Source: Sphingomonas hankookensis (GTDB lineage Bacteria > Pseudomonadota > Alphaproteobacteria > Sphingomonadales > Sphingomonadaceae). Taken from it: a DNA stretch of 64,000 bases. Under the pieces are notes generated by a model that was not told the origin of the DNA, did no database searches, and saw nothing but the letters and a program-made list of their open reading frames with translations. The stretch is from assembly GCF_028551275.1 (NCBI RefSeq), contig NZ_CP117025.1, forward strand, positions 434,001-498,000, given 5' to 3'. Both the position numbers and the translations under genes were made by a program. Positions 56,667-64,000 of the stretch are shown piece after piece; position 1 is the first letter of the stretch; every line of letters begins with the position of its first letter.

Positions 56667-57569
56667 CTATCTGTCGGCTGAGCGGCGTGCGCTGACGATC
56701 ACCAGCGCCGCCGCCACCAGCACTGCGCCGACCGCATCCATCGGCCCCAGCCGCTCGCCATAGGCCAGCCAGCCGATCGTCGCGCCGACCACCGGCTGCA
56801 CCAGCAGGGCGAGGCCGACGACCAGCGGGCTGAGATGGCCCAGCGCGTAGATCATCAGCCCCTGCCCTGCGATCTGGCTGATCAGCGCCAGCGCGATCAG
56901 CGGGGTCCAGTGCTGCGGCATGATCGGCTCGCCCAGCGCCAGTGCGAACGCCAGCAACGGCAGCACGCTGGCGACACTCGACAGCGCCAGCGCGGGCAGC
57001 GGCGCCATCGTCCGCCGCACGCCGCGCATCACGATGAAATAGACCGCGTAAAGCACCCCGGCGAGCAGGCAGAACAGATCGCCGGCCAGATGGCGCGACG
57101 ACAATTCCGCCGACCGGCCCAGCAGCAACAGGCCCCCGACCGCCGCCAGCAGCAGCGCCAGCCCCTGCGCCCGGGTCGGCCAGCGCCGCATCGCGATGAA
57201 GCCGTAGATCGGAAAGATCAGTACCGCGCAATTCCCGAACAGCGTGGCATTGGCCATGGTCGTGCGGCGAATGCCGATATGCCACGACCCCAGATCGATC
57301 GCGAAGGCCACCCCGCCGATCAGCAACGGCACCAGCAGCGCGCGCGTCGGCAGCAATGCCCGGCGGTCGCTCCATCCCGCCATCGCCAGCAGCACCGGCA
57401 ATGCCAGCGCGATCCGCCAGAACGCCGCCGCCACTGGTCCGGTATCGGCCATGCGTACGAACCAAGGGCCGAATGCGAGGGCGATGTTCGCGCAGACCAC
57501 GGCAACAATCGCGCCGCTCGGCGTTCTTGGGGGCGACATAGCATTTGTTTCAGGCGGGGCCGGCTGCAT
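56667..57569 (-). CDS. DMT family transporter (EamA)
   Basis: The 300-residue protein has about ten membrane helices in two EamA halves: FWRIALALPVLLAMAG and LLIGGVAFAIDLGSWHIGIRRT in the first, and YFIVMRGVRRTMAPLPALAL and VVGATIGWLAYGERLGPMD in the second. The substrate is unknown. ATG at 57569 is preceded by TAGGGGG; ATG at 57539 (MSPPRTP) is a good alternative. It is divergent from the Old Yellow Enzyme gene. Confidence 0.88.
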   Translation of the reverse strand: MQPAPPETNAMSPPRTPSGAIVAVVCANIALAFGPWFVRMADTGPVAAAFWRIALALPVLLAMAGWSDRRALLPTRALLVPLLIGGVAFAIDLGSWHIGIRRTTMANATLFGNCAVLIFPIYGFIAMRRWPTRAQGLALLLAAVGGLLLLGRSAELSSRHLAGDLFCLLAGVLYAVYFIVMRGVRRTMAPLPALALSSVASVLPLLAFALALGEPIMPQHWTPLIALALISQIAGQGLMIYALGHLSPLVVGLALLVQPVVGATIGWLAYGERLGPMDAVGAVLVAAALVIVSARRSADR

Positions 57570-57636
57570 GCCGCCCCCTACCGCCCTATCTGTGCGACGT
57601 CGCCTGCCTTTGTGCAGCTTTCGGGAGTTTTCGTTT

Positions 57637-58725
57637 ATGCCCAGTCTCTTCGATCCTATCGCGTTGGGCGATATCCAGGCGCCGAACCGGGTGCTGATGG
57701 CGCCGCTGACCCGGGGCCGCGGCACGCGTGAGCATGTGCCGACCGCGATCATGGCCGACTATTATGCCCAGCGCGCGTCCGCCGGCCTGCTGATTTCCGA
57801 AGGCACCGGGATCAGTCGCGAAGGGCTGGGCTGGCCGTTCGCGCCGGGGCTGTGGACCGACGAACAGGTCGAGGCGTGGAAGCCGATCACCGACGCCGTC
57901 CATGCCGCCGGCGGCCGCATCGTGACCCAGTTGTGGCACATGGGCCGGGTGGTCCATCCCGATTTCCTGGACGGTGCCGCACCCCTGTCCTCCTCGGCGA
58001 CCACGGCGCCGGGCAAGGCGCATACCTATGACGGCAAGAAACCCTATGAACAGGCGCGCTCTGCAACGCTGGACGATATCGCGCGCGTGCTCGACGATTA
58101 TTCGCGTGCGGCGCGCAATGCCAAGGCGGCGGGGTTCGACGGCGTCCAGCTGCACGCCGCCAATGGCTATCTGATCGACCAGTTCCTGCGCGACGGGGCC
58201 AACCATCGCGACGACGCCTATGGCGGCAGCCCGGAAAATCGCATCCGCCTGCTCGGCGAAGTCGTCGACCGGCTGATCGCCGAGGTCGGCGCCGGCCGGA
58301 CCGCGGTCCGCTTCTCGCCCAATGGCGACACGCAGGGTGTGGTTGACAGCGATCCGGTGTCGGTGTTCGTGCCTGCCGCAAAGCTGCTGTCGGACAAGGG
58401 TATCGCCTTCCTCGAACTGCGCGAACCTGGCCCCGACGGCACCTTCGGCAGCGCGACCCAGCCGCGCGTCTCGCCCGAAATCCGCAAGGTCTTTGCCGGC
58501 CCGCTGGTGCTGAACCAGGATTATGATGGCGCGCGGGCGCAGGCCGAACTCGATAGCGGGATCGCCGATGCCATCGCCTTTGGCCGTCCGTTCCTCGCCA
58601 ATCCCGACCTGCCGGCCCGGTTGGAGCGCGACGCGCCGCTCAACAAGGACGACATGGCGACGTGGTATTCGCACGGGCCGGAAGGCTATATCGACTATCC
58701 GACGCTGGAGCGCGAACCGGCCTGA
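57637..58725 (+). CDS. Alkene reductase, Old Yellow Enzyme family
   Basis: FMN-dependent NADPH ene-reductase. The 362-residue TIM barrel has MAPLTRGRGT, QLWHMGRVVHPDFLDG, the substrate-proton Tyr/His region HAANGYLIDQFLRDGANHR, DDAYGGSPENRIRLLGEV and FGRPFLANPDLP. The NemA-like length fits. Natural substrate unknown; often induced by electrophiles. The ATG at 57637 follows TCGGGAGTTTTCGTTT. Confidence 0.94.
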   Translation: MPSLFDPIALGDIQAPNRVLMAPLTRGRGTREHVPTAIMADYYAQRASAGLLISEGTGISREGLGWPFAPGLWTDEQVEAWKPITDAVHAAGGRIVTQLWHMGRVVHPDFLDGAAPLSSSATTAPGKAHTYDGKKPYEQARSATLDDIARVLDDYSRAARNAKAAGFDGVQLHAANGYLIDQFLRDGANHRDDAYGGSPENRIRLLGEVVDRLIAEVGAGRTAVRFSPNGDTQGVVDSDPVSVFVPAAKLLSDKGIAFLELREPGPDGTFGSATQPRVSPEIRKVFAGPLVLNQDYDGARAQAELDSGIADAIAFGRPFLANPDLPARLERDAPLNKDDMATWYSHGPEGYIDYPTLEREPA

Positions 58726-58840
58726 CGCCGCCGCCGCGCTGTCCGGCGTCCGGCAGCGCGGCGTAGCTCCGTAGCATCGCTGGTGCGGATCGTCTGGAGG
58801 GTCGAGCGGATCGACCGTCCCGGTGGCCCCCGCCATCACC

Positions 58841-58880
58841 AACGAAAAAGGGCGACCGTTGCCGGCCGCCCTTTTTCGTT
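58841..58880. terminator. Bidirectional terminator between OYE and carD
   Basis: Perfect 14 bp arms AACGAAAAAGGGCG and CGCCCTTTTTCGTT flank a 12 nt loop. Each arm provides the A tract or T tract for one strand, so it can end both the plus-strand OYE transcript and the minus-strand carD transcript. Confidence 0.9.
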
Positions 58881-58900
58881 CGGTTCGGATCGCGCGCCGA

Positions 58901-59434
58901 TCAGGCGGCGGTCTTTTCCTTGTTATAGATCGCCGCAGCATCCCGCAGGATTTCGATGATCCGCTCCAGCGCCTTCGGCTCGTCGACCTGCTCCATCGCC
59001 GCCAGTTCGCGCGCCAGACGGCTAGCCGCGGCTTCGAAGATCTGGCGTTCGGAATAGCTCTGCTCGGGCTGGTCGTCGGCACGGAACAGGTCGCGGACCA
59101 CTTCGGCAATCGACACCAGGTCGCCCGAATTGATCTTCGCTTCATATTCCTGCGCGCGACGCGACCACATGGTCCGCTTGACCTTGGGCTTTCCCTTCAG
59201 CGTTTCCATCGCTTCGCGCATCGTCTTGTCCGACGACAGCTTGCGCATGCCGACGCTTTCCGCCTTGTTGGTCGGAACGCGCAGCGTCATGCGTTCCTTT
59301 TCGAAGCGGAGCACATAGAGTTCGAGTTGCATGCCAGCGATTTCGCTACGCTGGAGTTCGATCACACGGCCGACGCCGTGCTTGGGGTACACGACATAAT
59401 CGCCGACATCGAAGGACAATGCCTTGGCAGCCAT
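58901..59434 (-). CDS. CarD family transcription factor
   Basis: CarD-like proteins bind RNA polymerase beta and stabilise open complexes. The 177-residue protein has the RID-like domain SFDVGDYVVYPKHGVGRVIE, then a helical C-terminal domain with MRKLSSDKTMREAMETLKGK and DLFRADDQPEQSYSERQIFE. The ATG at 59434 matches homologues; a longer frame upstream lacks similarity. Confidence 0.95.
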   Translation of the reverse strand: MAAKALSFDVGDYVVYPKHGVGRVIELQRSEIAGMQLELYVLRFEKERMTLRVPTNKAESVGMRKLSSDKTMREAMETLKGKPKVKRTMWSRRAQEYEAKINSGDLVSIAEVVRDLFRADDQPEQSYSERQIFEAAASRLARELAAMEQVDEPKALERIIEILRDAAAIYNKEKTAA

Positions 59435-59672
59435 TGGTAACCTTTCCGTGGTCGTCGTCCCGAAAGCATCGCTTACTGCCAACGCTGGATCGGGCGGCGG
59501 CAGGTCGGGCGACACGGGACGTTGCTAAAGGTGGTCTCCGGGCGGGGCATGAAACTGCCGCCGTCACGTGTGATTATAGCAACGTTGCAACAAAATTACC
59601 AGCGCAAAGCCGAAGGGCCGGAACCGCTGCTGCGGCCCGGCCTCGGTTTCACGTGGAACATGGTGGCTGGCG

Positions 59673-60011
59673 TCAGTCGCCCGCGCCAGGCTCGGCCGAG
59701 AAATGCTCGATCTTGTTCTCGACGCCCTTCCACTGATCGGCATCGGGCGGGGTCTGGTTGGCGTTGCGGGTCACGTTGGGCCACTGCGCCGAATAGGTGT
59801 TGTTCAGCTCCAGCCACTGCTCCAGCCCGCTTTCGGTATCGGGCAGGATCGCTTCGGCGGGGCATTCCGGCTCGCACACACCGCAATCGATGCATTCGCT
59901 CGGGTTGATGACGAGCATATTCTCGCCTTCATAGAAGCAATCGACCGGACACACCTCGACGCAGTCCATATATTTGCAGCGGATGCAGGCGTCGGTGACG
60001 ACGTAGGTCAT
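59673..60011 (-). CDS. fdxA: Ferredoxin FdxA, 7Fe type
   Basis: A small electron carrier with [3Fe-4S] and [4Fe-4S] clusters. The 112-residue protein has nine Cys (9, 12, 17, 21, 25, 40, 43, 46, 50) in [20 protein letters not shown] and [12 protein letters not shown]; the C-terminal tail [18 protein letters not shown] is usual in FdxA. ATG at 60011. A 238 bp gap upstream of it holds no supported gene up to carD. Confidence 0.95.
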   Translation of the reverse strand: MTYVVTDACIRCKYMDCVEVCPVDCFYEGENMLVINPSECIDCGVCEPECPAEAILPDTESGLEQWLELNNTYSAQWPNVTRNANQTPPDADQWKGVENKIEHFSAEPGAGD

Positions 60012-60050
60012 GGGTCCGTCCAAACTCCGAGAAATCGTATCGCGACCGCG

Positions 60051-60374
60051 TTATGCCGGGTCGTCGCCCCCGTCAACGGGGCCGGACCCTGTCGGTTCCA
60101 GCAGGGTGTAGAGCGTACGCGCTTCGGCGGGCGGCCCGCGTCGGATCGGCAACGCCTCGACCCGCAGGATATACACGCGGGCATCTTGTGGAAAGGCGAT
60201 GACCATCCCGACGCGTACCGGACAATGCGCGCGCTCGATCCTACGGCCATCGAGGCGCAGCGTACCGCGTTCGGCGATCGCCTGCGCCGCGCTGCGCGTC
60301 TTGGCGAATCGGGCATACCACAGGAACATGTCGAGCCGCATGTGCGGCACCGGTTCCGGCGCGCGTGCCGCCAT
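60051..60374 (-). CDS. S4-domain RNA-binding protein
   Basis: The 107-residue protein has an S4 RNA-binding domain, RLDMFLWYARFAKTRSAAQA, then TLRLDGRRIERAHCPVRVG, as in the Hsp15 (HslR) family that binds 50S-nascent-chain complexes. ATG at 60374 shares a base with the stop of the helicase gene. It is followed by fdxA in the usual cluster. Confidence 0.92.
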   Translation of the reverse strand: MAARAPEPVPHMRLDMFLWYARFAKTRSAAQAIAERGTLRLDGRRIERAHCPVRVGMVIAFPQDARVYILRVEALPIRRGPPAEARTLYTLLEPTGSGPVDGGDDPA

Positions 60375-62881
60375 CAGCGGTCGAACCCCAGTTCAGCGAG
60401 CGCGGCAAAGGCATTGCCCGGTCGCGCGACCGGACGCGGGGTCGGCGTCGGTGCCCGGCGGCGCGCGGGTGCCCAGCGCCATTGGGGCACATCGCCCGCT
60501 GGCGCGCTCGGCCGGAAGCCCAGCTTCGCCATCAGCCGTACGATCGTTTCCGGCTTCAGCCCCATCGATACCGCCAGCGCCGGATCGGGGGCGAACGGCG
60601 CATGCCCCTTGCGCGCGTCATGTGCCGCCTGGGCCAGCCGTTCGATCAGGTCGACGCGTACCGCCTGCGGACCGAAGCGACGGAAGCCCCACGCCCCCTG
60701 CCCGACCGGCAGCACCGTCGCCCCGGTCGGCGCCAGCGGCTCGACCGGATGCCCGTCACGTGCCGCCAGCAGCGCAGCGCGCCACCGGGCCGCCGCCGGT
60801 TTGAAAAGGCGCGCATCGAACAGGTCGAGCGCGCCGATCAACACCCCTGCCTTGCGCAGCCGCCGCCGGTCGTCGCCGTCGAGCGGCGCCAGCATCACAT
60901 CGAACCCGTCGCGCGGGGCAATGCCGCCGACCTCGGTCAGCGCCGCCGCGACCGCGCGCAGCGATCCGCTGGCCGCCGGATCACGCGCAAGGGCTGCCAG
61001 CGCGCCGAGCGTCGGTGCCCGGCGCGCGACATCGCTTTGCACCCAGGCTGCCAACCGGTCGCGCACCTGCCCCTGCGCCGTGCGGTCGAGCACGTAGAGG
61101 CTACGGTCCAGCGTCACCACCGGCCGGTCGAGCGTCGTGCCGCCGGTCAAGGTCGCGACGGTCAGCCCGTTCCACGTCAGTTCGGGCACCGCCCCCGGTT
61201 CGGCTGAGAGCGACAATTCGGCGTCCGTCGCCGCGACCAGTTCGGCGCCGCGCTTGCGCAGTTCGCCGGCCAGCCCCTTTTCAGCGGCGGCGATCAACAG
61301 CCTCTTGTCGGCGACGCGCGTGTCGGACGATACTTCGAACCGGAAGCCGGTCAGCCGGCCCAGCGCATGGCCATCGACGCTGACCGATCCGTCCGCCGCG
61401 ACATCGACCGGCAGGTCGGCGGCACCGGCACCGATCCGCCGCAACAACACCGTCGTCCGCTGATCGACGAAACGCTGCCGCAACCGGTCATGGAGCGCGT
61501 CGGACAGCTTCTCCTCGACGCCGCGCGTCCGCGCCGCCCAATGTTCGGGGTCGAGCAGCCAGTCGGCGCGGTGGGCAATATAGGCCCAGCTGCGTGCCGC
61601 CGCGATTCGCCCGGCGATCGTCTCAACATCGCCGTTCATCTGGTCGAGCCGCTGCAGTTCGTCCGCGAACCATTGGTGCGGGATATGCCCCGCCCCTTCG
61701 CTCAGATGACCGAAGATTCGCCCGACGAAACGACTATGCGGGTCGGGGCCGAGCTTGCGGAAATCGGGCAGGCCGCACGCGGACCAGAGCCGCCGGACCA
61801 TCGCCGGGGATCGCGTGCGGGCGCGGACCCAATCCTCCTCGGCCAGCCGTTTCAGCACGATCAGGTCGATCGCTTCCGGCGCGGCGGTCAGCACCGGATG
61901 GTTCGGTCGCGCTTCGAGGCTGTCGATCAGCGCGTCGATGCTGGAGAAGTCCGGCTCGCCGCTGCGCCAGTAGAGCCGTTCCAGCGGCGGCACATGATGC
62001 CCCTCGATCGCCAGCACTTCCTCCGGCGTAAAGGCGTTCGGCCCTTCCTCGACCAGCGCGCCGAAGGTGCCGTCGCGGTGGTGCCGCCCGGCGCGCCCGG
62101 CGATCTGCGCCATCTCGGCGATGGTCAGCCGCCGTTGCCGCCGCCCGTCGAACTTGCGCAGGCTGGCGAAGGCGACATGCGCGACGTCGAGGTTCAGCCC
62201 CATCCCGATCGCGTCGGTCGCGACCAGATAATCGACCTCACCCGACTGGAACATCGCGACCTGTGCATTGCGGGTGCGTGGGGACAGCGCACCCATCACC
62301 ACCGCCGCACCGCCGCGCATCCGGCGGATCGCCTCCGCCACGGCATAAACCTCTTCGGACGAGAAGGCGACGATCGCCGACCGGCGCGGCAGGCGCGACA
62401 GCTTGCGCGCGCCGGCATAGCTGAGCGTCGAGAAGCGCGGACGCGAGATGATCTCGGCATCCTTCACCAGCGCGCGGACCATCGGTTTCAGCGAATCGGA
62501 TCCGAGGATCATCGTCTCCTCCCGCCCCCGTGCGCGCAGCAGCCGATCGGTAAAGACATGGCCGCGTTCCGGATCGGCGCCCAGCTGCGCCTCGTCCAGC
62601 GCGACGAACGCCGTCTCCCGCTCCAGCGGCATCGATTCGGCGGTACACAGGAACCAGCGCGCCTTGGGCGGGACGATGCGCTCCTCTCCGGTCACCAGTG
62701 CGACATTCTCCACGCCTTTCATCGCGACGACGCGGTCGTAATTCTCGCGCGCCAGCAACCGAAGCGGGAAACCGATCATTCCCGAGGCATGACCGCACAT
62801 CCGCTCGATCGCGAGATAGGTCTTGCCGGTATTGGTCGGCCCCAGCACTGCCGTGACCGGGCTACGCGCGAACTGGCTCAT
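60374..62881 (-). CDS. SUV3-like helicase-related protein
   Basis: The 835-residue protein has SUV3-type superfamily II motifs: Walker A GPTNTGKT at 14-21, DEAQ at 96-99, ATDAIGMGLN and QIAGRAGRHH; then a SUV3_C-like region and an Arg/Pro-rich tail. Mitochondrial SUV3 unwinds RNA with polynucleotide phosphorylase; the bacterial version is probably RNA helicase too. The ATG at 62881 (MSQFARSP) is chosen, since upstream Mets add Arg-rich non-homologous residues. Confidence 0.92.
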   Translation of the reverse strand: MSQFARSPVTAVLGPTNTGKTYLAIERMCGHASGMIGFPLRLLARENYDRVVAMKGVENVALVTGEERIVPPKARWFLCTAESMPLERETAFVALDEAQLGADPERGHVFTDRLLRARGREETMILGSDSLKPMVRALVKDAEIISRPRFSTLSYAGARKLSRLPRRSAIVAFSSEEVYAVAEAIRRMRGGAAVVMGALSPRTRNAQVAMFQSGEVDYLVATDAIGMGLNLDVAHVAFASLRKFDGRRQRRLTIAEMAQIAGRAGRHHRDGTFGALVEEGPNAFTPEEVLAIEGHHVPPLERLYWRSGEPDFSSIDALIDSLEARPNHPVLTAAPEAIDLIVLKRLAEEDWVRARTRSPAMVRRLWSACGLPDFRKLGPDPHSRFVGRIFGHLSEGAGHIPHQWFADELQRLDQMNGDVETIAGRIAAARSWAYIAHRADWLLDPEHWAARTRGVEEKLSDALHDRLRQRFVDQRTTVLLRRIGAGAADLPVDVAADGSVSVDGHALGRLTGFRFEVSSDTRVADKRLLIAAAEKGLAGELRKRGAELVAATDAELSLSAEPGAVPELTWNGLTVATLTGGTTLDRPVVTLDRSLYVLDRTAQGQVRDRLAAWVQSDVARRAPTLGALAALARDPAASGSLRAVAAALTEVGGIAPRDGFDVMLAPLDGDDRRRLRKAGVLIGALDLFDARLFKPAAARWRAALLAARDGHPVEPLAPTGATVLPVGQGAWGFRRFGPQAVRVDLIERLAQAAHDARKGHAPFAPDPALAVSMGLKPETIVRLMAKLGFRPSAPAGDVPQWRWAPARRRAPTPTPRPVARPGNAFAALAELGFDR

Positions 62882-63078
62882 CTCGCACAACATCGGGGGT
62901 CGCAGGCGCCGGTGCAACGGGTTTCGCGGGTTCCCGCAAAGCTTTCGTCCGGTCGCAGCATGGCCACGCTCCGTCGCAGCCGAATCTGAGGCCGCCGTGG
63001 TTCATTTGACTTTAAAGTTTTGGCTTCACAGGGGAAGCAGACCGGGCCGGGTCGGGCGGCCGTCTCTGGGGGCTGGGT

Positions 63079-64000
63079 GTGTTCCTGCGCACCGATCATG
63101 GACTGGAACTGGCGGGCGGCACCAGCGCATTGCGCTTCGGGCGTGCCCCGGTCCTGTCCGCACCAGCCCGCACCGCCGAATGGCGCGGCCGTATCGAATC
63201 GTTTGGCTGGACCCCGGATTTGGGCGCCGCAATCGGATCGCGCGACTGGTGGCGGGGCCTGGCGACCTGCACCGCATTATGCGCCGCCGTCTGGGCATTG
63301 GCACCGTCCTGGAACCGGCCGATCCTCAGCACCGTTCCCGCGCCGCTCGACGGCAGCGCGCTGGACGAGGCGCGCAGCCTGTCTTTCGGTGCAAGCGCGC
63401 TGGGCGGCACCAGCGGCATGCGGCTCGCCGCCACGTCGCGCGTCGTGCCGCTCGCCAACACCCCTGAACGGCCGATCGTCGAGGCGACCGCAACGCTGGG
63501 TGGCGGCATCGCCAGCGCGCTCGAACGTACCGGAGTCGGTGCCAACGAAGCGCGCGAGGCGGCGGCGCTCGTCGCAGGCCGGGTCGATCCGGCCGAACTG
63601 ACACCCGGCACCCGGCTCGACATTACGCTCGGCCGGCGTGACAGCCCGTCCCAGCCGCGACCGCTCGAACATCTCGCTTTCCGCGCCAGGTTCGACCTCG
63701 CGCTCGAAATCGTCCGCGAAGGCGGTACGCTACGGCTCGATGCCCGACCGATCGCGATCGACCATACGCCGCTGCGCATCCGCGGCCGGGTCGGCGCCAG
63801 CCTGTACCGCGCCGCCCGCGCCGCCGGGGCCCCGGCCAAGGCGGTCGAATCCTATATCCGCACCGTCTCCGGACTCGTGCCGATGGGGCAGGTCGGACAG
63901 GATGATTCGTTCGACCTGATCGTCGAACAGGCCCGCGCCGCCACCGGCGAAGTCCAGCTGGGCCAACTGCTCTATGCCGGTCTTTCAGGACGCCGCGACG
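63079..64000 (+). CDS. M23 family peptidoglycan peptidase, 3' end cut by window edge
   Basis: The frame starting at GTG 63079 (FLRTDHGLELAGGTSALRFG) continues through TCTALCAAVWALAPSWN, a membrane-like segment, to the window end. The segment GGGIASALERTGVGANEARE is the N-terminal module of M23 DD-metallopeptidases, followed by GRVDPAELTPGTRLDITLG and VSGLVPMGQVGQDDSFDLIV. About 307 residues are visible. The catalytic M23 domain (HxH) must lie past the edge. The start is uncertain; GTG is the first possible one in the open frame. Confidence 0.85.
   Translation, partial: MFLRTDHGLELAGGTSALRFGRAPVLSAPARTAEWRGRIESFGWTPDLGAAIGSRDWWRGLATCTALCAAVWALAPSWNRPILSTVPAPLDGSALDEARSLSFGASALGGTSGMRLAATSRVVPLANTPERPIVEATATLGGGIASALERTGVGANEAREAAALVAGRVDPAELTPGTRLDITLGRRDSPSQPRPLEHLAFRARFDLALEIVREGGTLRLDARPIAIDHTPLRIRGRVGASLYRAARAAGAPAKAVESYIRTVSGLVPMGQVGQDDSFDLIVEQARAATGEVQLGQLLYAGLSGRRD

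Overview
The window is a 64 kb piece of high-GC chromosome from an alphaproteobacterium, most likely Sphingomonas or a close relative (Sphingomonadaceae). The evidence is the rimP-nusA-ylxR-infB-rbfA operon, a class II ribosomal-protein L32 next to plsX-fabH-ihfA, a DUF1489 gene, a CarD/ferredoxin/S4/SUV3-helicase cluster, a circularly permuted two-piece tmRNA whose tag reads ANDNEALAIAA, and many short palindromic REP-like repeats between genes. It is core chromosome throughout. I see no rRNA, tRNA, prophage, transposase, integrase or CRISPR array.

Layout. 1-6780 (minus): the translation/transcription operon rimP, nusA, ylxR, infB, an unrecognised membrane-protein gene and rbfA (cut by the window edge). 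6968-9617: a secreted PQQ-type sugar dehydrogenase lipoprotein, two small uncharacterised genes and an exported protein. 9750-16918: ubiG, lysC, yjbQ, a nitronate-monooxygenase-like flavoprotein, a small SpoIIAA-like protein, a polyprenyl diphosphate synthase, chorismate mutase and a GH130-type protein. 17103-22111: a TSUP permease, the tmRNA gene, an Rrf2 regulator, mscL, then lemA, ygcG, a second TPM-domain gene and a Nudix hydrolase in a row. 22442-26905 (minus): a lipoprotein methyltransferase, prfB and a PBP1A. 27072-30017 (minus): rpmF-plsX-fabH-ihfA-merR, linking ribosome, lipid and nucleoid genes. 30311-36441: an MBL hydrolase, a fused pabBC, aspartate aminotransferase, a diguanylate cyclase, a small membrane protein and an exported MsrA. 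36622-42627: DUF1489, mgtE, cyclophilin, a LysR regulator and a bacterial CDC48 ATPase. 42774-46276: a methyltransferase and a type III polyketide synthase cluster. 46353-51747: a second PBP1A, a zinc-peptidase-like YgjP gene, YcgN, SCO1, an ankyrin protein and ssb. 51848-64000: DUF4169, feoAB, coq9, glutaredoxin, an aromatic aminotransferase, a DMT transporter, an Old Yellow Enzyme, carD, fdxA, an S4 protein, a SUV3-like helicase and the start of an M23 peptidase gene.

The main observations are: (1) a split, permuted ssrA gene at about 18092-18440 on the minus strand; (2) a type III PKS / methyltransferase / FAD oxidoreductase cluster that may make a phenolic lipid or quinone; (3) two genes with one-base frame breaks (ygcG and the FAD oxidoreductase), both in G-rich runs; (4) a REP-like palindrome sitting in frame inside the ygjP gene, coding about 29 extra residues; (5) several families of dispersed inverted repeats; (6) a string of hairpins ending in an intrinsic terminator upstream of CDC48; (7) a hairpin that hides the Shine-Dalgarno sequence of the diguanylate cyclase; and (8) a Fur-box-like palindrome on the feoA start codon.
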